63,607 bases of DNA, taken from positions 1-63,607 of the forward strand of contig JAAFIF010000054.1 of the NCBI GenBank assembly GCA_013298625.1, written 5' to 3'. Both the position numbers and the translations under genes were made by a program. How positions within the stretch are numbered: position 1 is the stretch's first letter; every line of letters starts with the position of its first letter. This document shows, one piece after another, positions 33,654 through 42,969 of the stretch. The notes under the pieces were generated by a model that saw only the letters and a list, made by a program, of their open reading frames with translations, did not search any database and had not been told where the DNA came from. Source of the stretch: Myxococcales bacterium. Its GTDB lineage: Bacteria; Myxococcota_A; Polyangia; Polyangiales; Ga0077539.

Positions 33654-34733
33654 TCACGCCTTCGCCCGAAGAAACAGCGCCATTCGCGCGCGCTCTTCGT
33701 CGATCGCCCGCGCGAGGACCTTGTCGCGCTTCTGGCGCTTCGCGTAGCCGAGCTCGACTTCGAGCTGACCGTCGACCGCTGAGACGTTGGCCCATCCCAG
33801 GACAGCGTCGCGGTAGAGCATCGGCAGCGCGTAGTACCCACGCACGCGCTTGCTCGCGGGCGTGTAGGCCTCGAAGCGATACGCCCAGCCCCACAAGAGC
33901 TCGAAGCGACGTCGGTCCCACACGATCGGGTCGAACGGCGCGAGCCACCGCGCGCGATCGTCGCACTCGTACGCGCGAGGGTCCTCTTCGCGCGGCCAGT
34001 ACCACTGCGCGCCTTCGACCGTCGCGCTGGCGAGGCGCGACTTCGCGCGGGCGAGCGCGGCTTGTTTTTGTGTGCGCCACTGCGGCGCCCCCAGGCCGAG
34101 GTGCGTGAGCAGCTGTCGCAGCGAGGCTTCGGGAAGCGGCGCGTAGCGAGCGACGACGGCGTCGACGAGCTGATCGTGCGCGGCCGCGGGATCGGCAGGC
34201 GCGCTCATCGGGGCGCGCGGCGCATACAAGCGAACGCCGCTCTTGCGGCCGGCGACGCGGAGCATCCCGCGGTAGTGCATTCCGTCGAGCAGCTGCGTCG
34301 AAGCGGACGAGCGGCCGCCCCACCAGTTGCGGACGGTTCCGTGGGCGAAGTGCGCGTCGACCTCGCGCGGGTGCACGACGCCTCGCTCGCAGACGAACTC
34401 GAGCACCGCGGCAGCGCGTCGGGTCTCTGTCTTGGTCCACGCGCGCCGCGGCGTGCGCGGGTGCATCGACGCGTGCAGCGACGGCGTCACGAAGCCGTAG
34501 TTGACGAAGTAGTCCTCCTCGATGGCCAACGACGGATACGCCGCCTCGAGGTCGCCCGCGCGGTAGTCGCTGACGCGGTGACGCAGCTCCAGGTCCTGCG
34601 CGACCGCGGGCGCGCGAATGGGATCCGCCTGCACGAACCGAGCGCGTTCGAGCGCGGCGGAGAGCGTCACCGGCGCGGGCAGCGAGCGCGCGACGGTGTA
34701 TGTGCGGAGGGTCGCGAGCGTGAGCGCAGACAC
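33654..34733 (-). CDS. ycaQ: YcaQ-type DNA glycosylase (HTH_42 family)
   Basis: 359 residues, the usual length of the family whose members unhook DNA interstrand cross-links and some alkylated bases. The catalytic QxD motif is Q35-A-D37 (FVQADPIRAP). The winged-helix body is followed by the diagnostic C-terminal run WLAPFDPIVWDRRRFELLWG, then YRFEAYTPASKRVRGYYALP and LGWANVSAVDGQLEV. Start ATG 34733. It stops five bases from the RCC1 gene stop (convergent). Substrate choice between cross-links and simple alkyl damage cannot be read from sequence. Confidence 0.88.
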   Translation of the reverse strand: MSALTLATLRTYTVARSLPAPVTLSAALERARFVQADPIRAPAVAQDLELRHRVSDYRAGDLEAAYPSLAIEEDYFVNYGFVTPSLHASMHPRTPRRAWTKTETRRAAAVLEFVCERGVVHPREVDAHFAHGTVRNWWGGRSSASTQLLDGMHYRGMLRVAGRKSGVRLYAPRAPMSAPADPAAAHDQLVDAVVARYAPLPEASLRQLLTHLGLGAPQWRTQKQAALARAKSRLASATVEGAQWYWPREEDPRAYECDDRARWLAPFDPIVWDRRRFELLWGWAYRFEAYTPASKRVRGYYALPMLYRDAVLGWANVSAVDGQLEVELGYAKRQKRDKVLARAIDEERARMALFLRAKA

Positions 34734-34788
34734 AGCGCGCGAGTGTGCCAGCGCTTCGGTGCTTTGGGTACGCGCGCGGCTGCAACGC

Positions 34789-36297
34789 TCACGGATCCGC
34801 GAGCACAGAGCTGCTCACGAGCTCGTCGATCGTGCGCGCGAAGTCCGAGGCGCCGCGGATGTAGTACGCGCGCTGCGCGCTGAGCACCCCGCCGACGCGC
34901 CGCTGCGGCGAGCCGCCGGCGAGCGCGATCGCCTCGATCGAGGACTCACGCAACGAGCTGCCAAACGCCATCACGAAGACGCGCACTCGAAAGGCGCGCT
35001 GCTCGCCGGGGTCGTAGCAGTCGCCGTCGCGGTTCGTGTCGATGTTGGACTCGTAGCGTCCGCGCAGCGCGACGTTGCTGTGGTTCATCGGCAGCGGATC
35101 GTCGATGCGGCCGTTCTGGTCGAGGTCGACGCGCAGACAGCCGAGGTTGCGCGCGTTGAGCTCGGCGCCGATGCTCGTGGCAGAAACGTCGCAGCGGTCC
35201 GATGCCGCCACCGAGCAACACTCTTCGCCATCGGTGAGAAGAATGACGTTCATCCAGCGCCGATGGCCGAGCGGGTCGACGTCGGTCGTGCCGTCGAAGC
35301 GCAGGTACGGGCTGCGCGTGGGTCGCGCCTCATCACTGAGGTAGCGAGCGGCGTAGCGGAGCGATCCCGCGAGCGGCGTGAACCGACTGGGCGTCTCTTG
35401 CCACACGCGCGTGGAGTACACGAGGTCCGGTCCGCCGAGCGCGCCGAGGGCGACGTCCGCAGCGCAGCCCGAGAACACGCCGTCGCCCCACGCGCGCAGC
35501 GAGTCTTGCGCGCGCGACGAGAGGGGGATCCACAGGGCTCCGCCGTCTTCGCAGCCGTAGAAGTCGAACGGGTATCCGTCGCCGGCGCTGCGCATCGGCG
35601 AGAACTGCGGAAAGTTGTATCGACAGCTCGACGAGCCGCAGCCGAAGTTGCCCGTCCCGCGCAAGAACGGCGGTTGCTCGCCGCACGCGAGCCCGAACGT
35701 CTGCATGCCCCAGAGCGCGTCTTGCGCGCGACGGGCGAGGCGATGGACGCCGCACGCGACGGAGTTGATTCGCCGCGGCTCGAAGCCGCACTCGTTGGCG
35801 CCTGCGTCGGCGTTGCGCATCGAGCCCGAGCTGTCCACGATCAGCAAGAACGACGGCGCGATGGCCGAGCAAGCGCCGCGACCGTCGCACGTTCCTCCGA
35901 GGCAGGCGGTCCCCGCGGGCGCGAACGAAGCGCGAGCGCAGCGCTGCACGCCGCCAGCGCACTCGATCACGCCGGTCTCGCACGCTGTCCCGCGGTTGCA
36001 GGGCTGCCCTGCGGGACACGCGCTGCACTGACCGTCTTCGCCGCAGAACAACCCGGCCGCACATGCGCCGCACGAGCCACCACAGCGGTCCGACCCGCAT
36101 GCTCGACCGACGCACGACGGCGTACACATCGTGAGGCTCGGCTCCGCCCCCGCCTCGTCGGGCGCTGAGCCCGCGTCGCCTCTCGAAGCGACGTCCGAGC
36201 GCGCGTCTGCGAACGCGCGCGCCTCGGGCGCCAACAGCTCAGTGCGCGCCCCGCACCCCACGGAGAACAACGCCAACACCACCCCACGGAATTGCAT
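34789..36297 (-). CDS. Von Willebrand factor A lipoprotein
   Basis: 502 residues from ATG 36297 (MQFRGVVLALFSVGC), the signal ending in a lipobox. The N-terminal third is Cys-rich (CTPSCVGRACGSDRCGGSCGACAAGLFCGEDGQC), resembling small disulphide modules. The VWA domain has the metal-binding MIDAS start LLIVDSSGSMR and a later VILLTDGEECCSV. Further Cys pairs appear throughout. A segment DQNGRIDDPLPMNHS and DTNRDGDCYDPGE hints at extra calcium loops. A surface adhesin or metal-dependent binding protein is likely. It lies downstream of the tRNA-Val terminator, on the same strand. Confidence 0.8.
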   Translation of the reverse strand: MQFRGVVLALFSVGCGARTELLAPEARAFADARSDVASRGDAGSAPDEAGAEPSLTMCTPSCVGRACGSDRCGGSCGACAAGLFCGEDGQCSACPAGQPCNRGTACETGVIECAGGVQRCARASFAPAGTACLGGTCDGRGACSAIAPSFLLIVDSSGSMRNADAGANECGFEPRRINSVACGVHRLARRAQDALWGMQTFGLACGEQPPFLRGTGNFGCGSSSCRYNFPQFSPMRSAGDGYPFDFYGCEDGGALWIPLSSRAQDSLRAWGDGVFSGCAADVALGALGGPDLVYSTRVWQETPSRFTPLAGSLRYAARYLSDEARPTRSPYLRFDGTTDVDPLGHRRWMNVILLTDGEECCSVAASDRCDVSATSIGAELNARNLGCLRVDLDQNGRIDDPLPMNHSNVALRGRYESNIDTNRDGDCYDPGEQRAFRVRVFVMAFGSSLRESSIEAIALAGGSPQRRVGGVLSAQRAYYIRGASDFARTIDELVSSSVLADP

Positions 36298-36346
36298 CGC
36301 TCGAGCGTGCCACACGGGATCGCGGACCGCCGTCGTGCGGGAGAAA

Positions 36347-36392
36347 TGAAAACAGCGGCGAGCGTCTTTCGATCACTTCGCCGCTGTTTTCA
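36347..36392 (-). terminator. Intrinsic terminator after tRNA-Val
   Basis: A 15-bp perfect inverted repeat (arms 36347-36361 and 36378-36392, 16-base loop), with T-rich sequence at the 3' edge when read on the minus strand. It begins about a dozen bases past the tRNA 3' end. The A/T runs at both edges make it potentially bidirectional. Confidence 0.8.
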
Positions 36393-36404
36393 CTGTGCAA
36401 ACTA

Positions 36405-36476
<72 letters not shown>

Positions 36477-36488
36477 GAAGGGAGCGCG

Positions 36489-36517
36489 TAGGTAGCGAGT
36501 ATCCGGGGGAGTGTCAA
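36489..36517 (-). promoter_or_regulatory. tRNA-Val promoter
   Basis: On the minus strand TTGACA (36517-36512), 17-base spacer and TACCTA (36494-36489); the start point would be near 36482, six bases before the mature tRNA. Confidence 0.65.
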
Positions 36518-36582
36518 CAATCTATTTTCGAGACCGTCGAGAATTCGTCGCGCGCACCAACGAAGCGCGAGCAGCGCTGCGC

Positions 36583-38448
36583 TCACGGCAGGTGCTGGCC
36601 ACCATAGAGAGCTTCGATGCGGTCGGCGAAGCGCTGCTCGATGGCGCGGCGACGGACCTTGAGCGTGGGGGTGAGCTCACCCGCGTCCACTTCGAGGTCC
36701 CGCGGGAGCACTGCCCATCGCTTGATCTGCGCGAAGTGCTCGAGGCTCGCGTTGACCTTGCGGACGAGGGCGTCGAGCTCGGTCGCGACCTTGGGATGTT
36801 CACCCCACGGCCGATCGGTGCGCGCGAGGCCCTCGCGGCGCGCCCACTGTTCGATGGCCTCGGGGTCGAGCGTGAGGAGCGCCACGAGGTAGGGCCGGCG
36901 GTCACCAAGAACGACGGCGCGAGAGACGAGCGGGTGCTGCTCGAACTGGCGTTCGATGGGCTGGGGGGCGACGTTCTTTCCGCCGGCGGTGACGATGAGG
37001 TCCTTCTTGCGGTCGGTGATCGAGAGAAAGCCTTCGCGGTCGATGGCGCCGATGTCACCTGTGTGAAACCAGCGATCCGGGTCGAGGACCTCGGCTGTCG
37101 CGTCCGCGAGGTTGCGGTAGCCGCTCATCACGTTGGCGCCACGGACGAGCACTTCACCGTCGTCCGCGAGCTTCACTTCGACGCCGGGAATGGGCTGTCC
37201 CACCGTGCCGAGCTTGAATGCGTCGGGGCGATTGATGTGCGTCGCAGCGGTCGTCTCCGTGAGCCCGTATCCCTCGAGGATGAGCACGTCACACGCGTGA
37301 AAAAACTCGGCGACCTCGCGGGAGAGCGGCGCGGCGCCGGAGATCGCGAAGCGCAGCTTGCGGCCGAACACGTGGCGCACGCGCTCGAGCACGGCGAGGT
37401 CCGCGGCGCGATGTTGGGCGGCGAGGACGGGGCCCACGGTTTCTCCGGCGCGGACGCGCTCGCTGTAGCGACGGCCGACGTCGAGCGCCGCCTCTGCGAC
37501 GCGGCGACGCAAGGGGCTCTCGCTCTGGATCTTCTGGATCACCCCGGCGTGCACTTTCTCGAACACCCGCGGAACGCCGCCGAAGAACGTCGGCTCGACC
37601 TCGCGCATCTCGTCGAGCGCCGCGTTGACCGACGTCGCGAAGGCCGTCGAGCAGCCCACGCGCAGCGCCGAGACGAGCAGCGCCTTCGCGAAGATGTGCG
37701 CGAGCGGGAGAAACAGCAGCTGTCGATCGGTGGACGTGAGCCCGAACACCTCGCGGACGGCGTTGGTCTCTGCGCTGAAATTCGCGTGCGAGAGCATCAC
37801 GCCCTTGGCCACGCCCGTGGTGCCCGAGGTGTAGACGATGGTGGCGAGGTCGTCGGGCGCGACGAGCTCTCCGCGGGCGCGGATGGCGCTCTCGTCGCGG
37901 TCGAACAGGCGTCGTCCCGCTTCGAGCAGCTCGGAGTACGCCATGACCTTCGCGCGCTCTTCGCGGGCGACGACGTCGTCGAGACGCACTTCGAGGCGGC
38001 CCTTGGCGTCGGGCCGATCGAAGCGGCGGCGCGCGTCGAAGTAGACCACGCGACGCAGCGAGCGACGTTGCTCTGCGGTGCTCGCCGCGAAGAGCTTCTC
38101 GACTTGCAGCGGGTCTTCGGCGAACACGACGACGCTGCCCGAGTCGCGCAGGACGTGGGCGACGCCTTCGCTGGTGGTTTGCTGGTAGATCGGGACGACG
38201 ACGGCGCCGGCGCAGACGATTCCCAGGTCGACCTCGGCCCATTCGCGGCGGGAGTTCGAGAGGATCGCGACGCGATCGCCGCGCGAGACGCCGAGGTCTG
38301 CGAGGGCGGCGGCGACGCAGAGCGCGCTCTCTTCCCACTCGCGAAACGAGCGAGCGATCCAGTGACCTCCGACGCGGGTCTCGAGCGCGGGGCGCTCGCC
38401 GTTTCCCGTGACCTGGCGGCGGAGCATCGCGACGATGGTGTTGCTCAT
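36583..38448 (-). CDS. Long-chain acyl-CoA synthetase (AMP-forming)
   Basis: 621 residues from ATG 38448 (MSNTIVAMLRRQVTG). The ANL-superfamily motifs are complete: the P-loop IVYTSGTTGVAKGV, FLPLAHIFAKALLV, ILEGYGLTETTAATHIN, the ATP-binding WFHTGDIGAID and the hinge with ITDRKKDLIVTAGGKNV. The length and the DRKKDLIV-KNVAP form match the long-chain FACS/Faa family, which activates fatty acids at the inner membrane. The last residues (LTPTLKVRRRAIEQRF) contain the catalytic Lys of the C-terminal domain. It is divergent from the GH57 gene, with a 128-base gap. Confidence 0.93.
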   Translation of the reverse strand: MSNTIVAMLRRQVTGNGERPALETRVGGHWIARSFREWEESALCVAAALADLGVSRGDRVAILSNSRREWAEVDLGIVCAGAVVVPIYQQTTSEGVAHVLRDSGSVVVFAEDPLQVEKLFAASTAEQRRSLRRVVYFDARRRFDRPDAKGRLEVRLDDVVAREERAKVMAYSELLEAGRRLFDRDESAIRARGELVAPDDLATIVYTSGTTGVAKGVMLSHANFSAETNAVREVFGLTSTDRQLLFLPLAHIFAKALLVSALRVGCSTAFATSVNAALDEMREVEPTFFGGVPRVFEKVHAGVIQKIQSESPLRRRVAEAALDVGRRYSERVRAGETVGPVLAAQHRAADLAVLERVRHVFGRKLRFAISGAAPLSREVAEFFHACDVLILEGYGLTETTAATHINRPDAFKLGTVGQPIPGVEVKLADDGEVLVRGANVMSGYRNLADATAEVLDPDRWFHTGDIGAIDREGFLSITDRKKDLIVTAGGKNVAPQPIERQFEQHPLVSRAVVLGDRRPYLVALLTLDPEAIEQWARREGLARTDRPWGEHPKVATELDALVRKVNASLEHFAQIKRWAVLPRDLEVDAGELTPTLKVRRRAIEQRFADRIEALYGGQHLP

Positions 38449-38576
38449 ACGAATCGTCGCAGAGTGTAGACGAACCGGCCGGGATGGCAGCGCACTTTGC
38501 GCCGCGCGGGTCAATCGTCGGGATCGTCGGGGTAGTGGCTGTGCGCGCTCGGCGAGCGCGGGTATTGTCCCGCGCC

Positions 38577-40163
38577 ATGCCAGCCGGATACGTCGCGTTG
38601 GTGTTGCACGGGCACTTGCCGTTCGTGCGTCACCCTGAGCACAAAGACTTTCTCGAAGAGCGGTGGTTGTTCGAGGCGATCGCCGAGTGCTACTTGCCGA
38701 TGATTCAGAGCTTCGAGCGGCTCGAGCGGGACGGGGTGCCGTTCGAGCTGACGTTCTCGCTCTCGCCGCCGCTGGTCGCGATGCTGAAGGACCCTGTGCT
38801 GCGCGCGCGGTTCGAGCAGCACATGGCCAAGATCGATCGGCTCGTCGCCAAAGAGCTCGCGCGCACGAAGAACGACGGGACCTTCGGCCCGATCGTCCGC
38901 TGGTACGCGGACCATCAGAAGTCCCTCTGGGACACGTGGAACGCGATCCACGGCGACGTGGTCGGCGCGCTCGCGGCGTGGGAGGCGATGGGCAGGGTCG
39001 AGCTGTGGACGTGCGGCGCGACGCACGGGTTCTTTCCGGCGTTGCTGCATCACCCGAGGATGGTGCAGGCGCAGGTCGAGCTCGCGGTGGACTCGCACCT
39101 TCGCGCGACCGGCAAAACGCCGCGCGGAATGTGGCTCCCCGAGTGCGGCTTCGCCCCCGGCGTGGACGCGGCGCTGACCAAGCACGGCATCGCGTACACC
39201 GCCCTCGAGTCGCACGCGATCGTCAACGCGTCCCCTCGCCCGCGCTACGGAACAGCGGCCCCGATCATCACGCCAGAGGGTCTCGCGTGCTTCGGGCGCG
39301 ACGCGAGCGCGTCGCATCAAGTGTGGGCCGCAGAGGTGGGCTACCCCGGCGACCCAGCGTACCGAGAGTTCTACCGCGACGTGGGCTTCGACAACCCTCA
39401 CGACGACGTGCGCGACTTCGTCGCCGCCGACGGAACGCGGCAAAACACCGGGCTGAAGTACTACCGCGTCTCCGAGCGCGGCTCGCGCAAGCAGCCGTAC
39501 AACCCGTGGGAGGCCGCGGAGCGCACGAAGCTGCACGCGCTGGATTTCGTCTACGCGCGAAGGGCTCAGCTGCGACGACTGTCCTCGCGGATGGAGACCG
39601 CGCCCGTGGTGCTCGCGCCGTACGACGCCGAGCTCTTCGGTCACTGGTGGTTCGAAGGGCCGCGGTGGATCGAGAACGTGTTTCGCGCGCTCGAACCCGT
39701 GCGCGAGGACGTCGAGCCGACGACGCTCGGCCGCTATCTCGAGCGGCACCCCGTGCACGACGTGGCCGAGCCCGAAGTCAGCTCGTGGGGCGCCGGAGGA
39801 TACGCTGGCGTATGGCTCGACCCGGGCTCGAGCTGGATGCTTCGCCACGTCGATCACGCATGCAAAGAGCTCATCGACATCGCGCGGCACCACAGCACGG
39901 CGGGCGGCCTGCGCGAGCGCGCGGCGAAGCAAGCGGTGCGCGAAGTGATGCTCTTGCTCTCGTCGGACTGGGCGTTTCTCATCAAGACCGGCGGCGCGCC
40001 GCACTATGCGCGGGCGCGGTTCGAAGCGCACCTCGCGCGCTTTCGTCGGCTGGGGCTCATGCTGCTCTCGGGGCACATCGACGCGCAGTGGCTGAGCGAC
40101 CTCGAGGGGCGCGACAACATCTTTCAGCACGTCTCGTTTGATTGGGCGTTCGCCGAGATTTGA
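38577..40163 (+). CDS. GH57 alpha-glucan enzyme (1,4-alpha-glucan branching enzyme type, DUF1957)
   Basis: 528 residues. The GH57 start reads YVALVLHGHLPFVRHPEH. The nucleophile motif WLPECGFAPG (E189) and the acid/base motif APYDAELFGHWWFEGP (D350) are intact. A C-terminal helical domain includes SSDWAFLIKTGGAPHYARAR, as in the branching enzymes from Thermus and Thermococcus that carry a DUF1957 region. Such enzymes make alpha-1,6 branches in glycogen-like polymers in the cytoplasm. The ATG at 38577 is chosen for the fit of MPAGYVALVLHGH to the family. No other glycogen genes are nearby. Confidence 0.88.
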   Translation: MPAGYVALVLHGHLPFVRHPEHKDFLEERWLFEAIAECYLPMIQSFERLERDGVPFELTFSLSPPLVAMLKDPVLRARFEQHMAKIDRLVAKELARTKNDGTFGPIVRWYADHQKSLWDTWNAIHGDVVGALAAWEAMGRVELWTCGATHGFFPALLHHPRMVQAQVELAVDSHLRATGKTPRGMWLPECGFAPGVDAALTKHGIAYTALESHAIVNASPRPRYGTAAPIITPEGLACFGRDASASHQVWAAEVGYPGDPAYREFYRDVGFDNPHDDVRDFVAADGTRQNTGLKYYRVSERGSRKQPYNPWEAAERTKLHALDFVYARRAQLRRLSSRMETAPVVLAPYDAELFGHWWFEGPRWIENVFRALEPVREDVEPTTLGRYLERHPVHDVAEPEVSSWGAGGYAGVWLDPGSSWMLRHVDHACKELIDIARHHSTAGGLRERAAKQAVREVMLLLSSDWAFLIKTGGAPHYARARFEAHLARFRRLGLMLLSGHIDAQWLSDLEGRDNIFQHVSFDWAFAEI

Positions 40164-40286
40164 GCGACGCGCTCGGGGGCGGCCGGCGCGCGTTCGGGAA
40201 TTCGCAAGCAGGGGTCGGGCGTGTTAACGACCCACGAGATCGTTTCCACTCCTACGGGGCCCACTGTTGGCGGAGCCAAAGCAGCC

Positions 40287-41186
40287 ATGACACGAGCACT
40301 CAACTTCGACGGAGCTTTCACTGCACTTGCGACCCCGTTTCACGACGGCGCCATTGACTTCGAAGCCGTCGACAAGCTGGTCGAGCACCAGGTCGCGGGC
40401 AAGATCACTGGCGTTGTTCCCTGCGGAACGACCGGTGAATCGCCGGTGCTCGACAGCGGCGAGGCCAAGGCCCTGATCGAGCGCGTCGTGGCCACCGTCG
40501 CGGGCCGCACGCAGGTCGTCGCGGGGACGGGCTCGAACGACACCAAGAAGACCATCGAGGCGACGCGCGCGGCGAAGAGCGCTGGTGCAGACGCCGCGAT
40601 GGTGGTGATGCCCTACTACAATCGTCCGACGCAGGCGGGGCTCGTCGCGCACGTGCGCGCGGTGCACGACGGGACCGATCTTCCGATCGTGCTCTACAAC
40701 GTTCCGATTCGCACCGCGAGCGACCTCGGGCTCGAGGCCATCGTCGAGATCGCCAAGCACTGTCCGCGCGTCGTCGCCCTCAAAGAAGCGACGGGAAACG
40801 TCCTGCGCACGCAGTCCGTGGTCGCCGCGCTGGGCGATCGCATTCGAGTGCTCTCTGGCGACGACGCGCTCACGCTGGGCATCCTCGCGTGCGGCGGTCG
40901 CGGCGTGATCTCGGTGACGAGCAACGCCGCGCCGGGCCCAGTTGAGTCCGTCGTTCGCGCGTTTCACAGCGGGGACCTCGCTGGGGCGCGCGCGAAGCAC
41001 TTCGCGCTGCTGCCGCTGCACGACGCGATGTTCGTCGAGAGCAACCCCGGCCCCGTCAAAGCAGCGCTCTCGATGATGGGAATCCTCCGCTCCGAAGTGC
41101 GCCTCCCCCTCGTCTGGCCGACGGACGCTTCGGTGGCCAAGGTGCGCGAGGCGCTCGTTCGACAGAACTTGCTCGCCGCGCGTTGA
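40287..41186 (+). CDS. dapA: 4-hydroxy-tetrahydrodipicolinate synthase
   Basis: 299 residues, first committed step of lysine and diaminopimelate synthesis (pyruvate plus aspartate semialdehyde). The TIM-barrel catalytic set is present: T48-T49 in CGTTGES, Y137 in LYNVPIRT, and Schiff-base lysine K166 in VVALKEATGN. The start at 40287 (MTRALNFDGAFTAL) has GGAG about 11 bases upstream; the frame extends to 40221 without homology. dapB follows after 22 bases, so the pair is an operon supplying meso-diaminopimelate for peptidoglycan. Confidence 0.96.
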   Translation: MTRALNFDGAFTALATPFHDGAIDFEAVDKLVEHQVAGKITGVVPCGTTGESPVLDSGEAKALIERVVATVAGRTQVVAGTGSNDTKKTIEATRAAKSAGADAAMVVMPYYNRPTQAGLVAHVRAVHDGTDLPIVLYNVPIRTASDLGLEAIVEIAKHCPRVVALKEATGNVLRTQSVVAALGDRIRVLSGDDALTLGILACGGRGVISVTSNAAPGPVESVVRAFHSGDLAGARAKHFALLPLHDAMFVESNPGPVKAALSMMGILRSEVRLPLVWPTDASVAKVREALVRQNLLAAR

Positions 41187-41208
41187 CCGTGGTTCTCTGC
41201 GCACGAAG

Positions 41209-42012
41209 ATGATCCACGTCGCGCTCTCCGGCGCCACCGGCCGCATGGGTCGGCAGGTGCTCGAACAGCTCCTCGCTGCGCCCGATCTCCGCCTCGTCGG
41301 CGCCCTCGGCAGCCCTCGCAACCCCGAGCTCGGCACGGACGTCGGCGCGCTCATCGGCCGTCCGACGGGCGTTCGACTCACCGATGACGTGCGCAAGTCC
41401 CTCGAAAAAGCGCACGTGGTCGTGGATTTCAGCGACCCTGACGCGACGACCTCGGTCCTGCGCGCCGCCGCCGAGAAGGGCGTCGCGTGCGTGGTCGGCA
41501 CCACGGGGCAGAGCGACGAAGGACGCGCGGCGATCGAAGAGGCCGCGAAGAAGGTCGCCGTGGTCGCGGCGCCCAACATGAGCGTCGGCGTTCAAGTGCT
41601 CGGGCAGCTCTTGCGCGAGGCGATCGCGCTGCTCGGCGCAGAGTTCGATGTCGAGATCATCGAGGCGCACCACAAGCACAAGTCCGACGCGCCGAGCGGC
41701 ACAGCGCTGCGCCTGCTTGAGATCGCCGCCACCGCGCAAAACGCGGCGAGCGCCGAGGCCGTGGCCAAGCACGGGCGCAAGGGCAAGCACGCGCAGCGGA
41801 CCAAGGGCGAAATCGGCGTGCACGCCGTGCGCGGCGGAGACATCGTGGGCGACCACACCATCGTCCTCGCGGGCGAAGGAGAGCGCATCGAGCTGACGCA
41901 CCGAGCGACCTCGCGCGCGGTGTTCGCCGCGGGCGCGCTGCGCGCAGCGCGATGGGTCGTCGGTCAACCCGCGGGCCGATACAGCATGGGACAGGTGCTC
42001 GGCCTGCGCTGA
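41209..42012 (+). CDS. dapB: 4-hydroxy-tetrahydrodipicolinate reductase
   Basis: 267 residues, the NAD(P)H-dependent step after dapA. The nucleotide-binding loop is SGATGRMG (7-14). The signature EAHHKHKSDAPSGTA holds the catalytic His (H154/H155 region) and Lys K158. The 3' half also contains the family motifs GEIGVHAVRGGDIVGDH and ELTHRATSR. It is translated right after dapA and followed by a membrane-protein gene 20 bases on. Confidence 0.96.
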   Translation: MIHVALSGATGRMGRQVLEQLLAAPDLRLVGALGSPRNPELGTDVGALIGRPTGVRLTDDVRKSLEKAHVVVDFSDPDATTSVLRAAAEKGVACVVGTTGQSDEGRAAIEEAAKKVAVVAAPNMSVGVQVLGQLLREAIALLGAEFDVEIIEAHHKHKSDAPSGTALRLLEIAATAQNAASAEAVAKHGRKGKHAQRTKGEIGVHAVRGGDIVGDHTIVLAGEGERIELTHRATSRAVFAAGALRAARWVVGQPAGRYSMGQVLGLR

Positions 42013-42031
42013 TCGCGCAGACGAGGTCGCG

Positions 42032-42601
42032 ATGCCCATCGCGCTGATCGCACTGTGCAACGCCGCGCTGGGGTTGATGGTCGCCTGGCTCTGTGACGCC
42101 GAGCTTCGCGCGAGCCCGCGCGGCCCGTGGCAGAGCGCCGGCGCGCGCGCGTTGATCGCGCACGAGCTGCTCGTGGTCGCGCCGATGACGGGCTGGTGGC
42201 TATGGCGAGCGCCGGACTGGTGCGCGTCGTATTGGTTCAACGCGACCCGCGCGCCCTCGTTGGTGTTGGCGGCGGTCGTGCTGCTCGTGGCGCTCGCGGC
42301 GGTCGCCGGCTTCGCGCTCGGCGCTCGCGTCACGACCGCGCACCGGGGCGAGTGGACGCCGCGCGCTGCGGGCGCGCTGGCCGCGCTGGGGCTCGCGGGC
42401 GTCGCGATCGCGCGCGCGCGGTTCTCGGTCGTCACGAGCTACGTGCATTTTCGCGGGGGGTTGGGGCCGACGCCGGGAGAGCGGGTGAGCAGCCCGTGGT
42501 GGGCGGCGCTGGCGTTGCTCGTGTGGGCGCTCGCCGCGGCGGCGCTGGCGACGGGGCTGCGGTCGCGAACACGCGCGTTGACGCTGCGAAATCGCGGGTG
42601 A
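42032..42601 (+). CDS. Integral membrane protein of unknown function
   Basis: 189 residues with about five hydrophobic segments (LIALCNAALGLMVAWLCD; LIAHELLVVAPMTGWWLW; LVLAAVVLLVALAAVAGFALG; AAGALAALGLAGVAIA; WWAALALLVWALAAAALATGL), short loops and a basic C-terminus. No family recognised. It starts 20 bases after dapB on the same strand and is followed by the lipoprotein gene at 42625, so it may be the last gene of the dap operon. Confidence 0.75.
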   Translation: MPIALIALCNAALGLMVAWLCDAELRASPRGPWQSAGARALIAHELLVVAPMTGWWLWRAPDWCASYWFNATRAPSLVLAAVVLLVALAAVAGFALGARVTTAHRGEWTPRAAGALAALGLAGVAIARARFSVVTSYVHFRGGLGPTPGERVSSPWWAALALLVWALAAAALATGLRSRTRALTLRNRG

Positions 42602-42624
42602 TAGCGTGGCCGCGAAGGACGCGG

Positions 42625-42969
42625 ATGCCCACGACTCTGACGACGTATGTGCGAAGACCGTTGGCGCTGCTGGTGCTGCTCGGCGCGATGCCCGGCTGCG
42701 GCGGGGTGCTCTACACGGCGAACGTGCTCGGGGCCAACGCTGCGCTCGAAGAGGCGCGGCTCGCGGACGCCGAGCGGCTCGCTCCGTACGAGTATTATTA
42801 CGCTCGATCGTGCGTCGAGAAGGCGCGCGAAGAGGCGGGCGACGCAGAGTATCAACACGCCATCGAGCTGGCGGACACAGCGCGAGACCACGCCCTTCGC
42901 GCGCGGGATCGAGCGCGGTCGAACGGCGGCTCGACGGCGTCGTCCGGCGGGCAGGCAGAGTCGCGATGA
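42625..42969 (+). CDS. Small DUF4398-like lipoprotein
   Basis: 114 residues. A signal ends at AMPGC (lipobox). The mature part is an amphipathic helix bundle (NAALEEARLADAERLAPYEYYYARSCVEKAREEAGDAEYQHAIELADTARDHA, in part). This arrangement is typical of DUF4398-type lipoproteins found next to OmpA genes. The stop overlaps the ATG of the OmpA lipoprotein (ATGA), giving coupled translation. Confidence 0.7.
   Translation: MPTTLTTYVRRPLALLVLLGAMPGCGGVLYTANVLGANAALEEARLADAERLAPYEYYYARSCVEKAREEAGDAEYQHAIELADTARDHALRARDRARSNGGSTASSGGQAESR

Noticed and set aside
40164..40286. Lysine riboswitch before dapA
   Set aside because: Only 123 bases and no multi-helix lysine-riboswitch core; a small GGGTCG/CGACCC inverted repeat is not enough.
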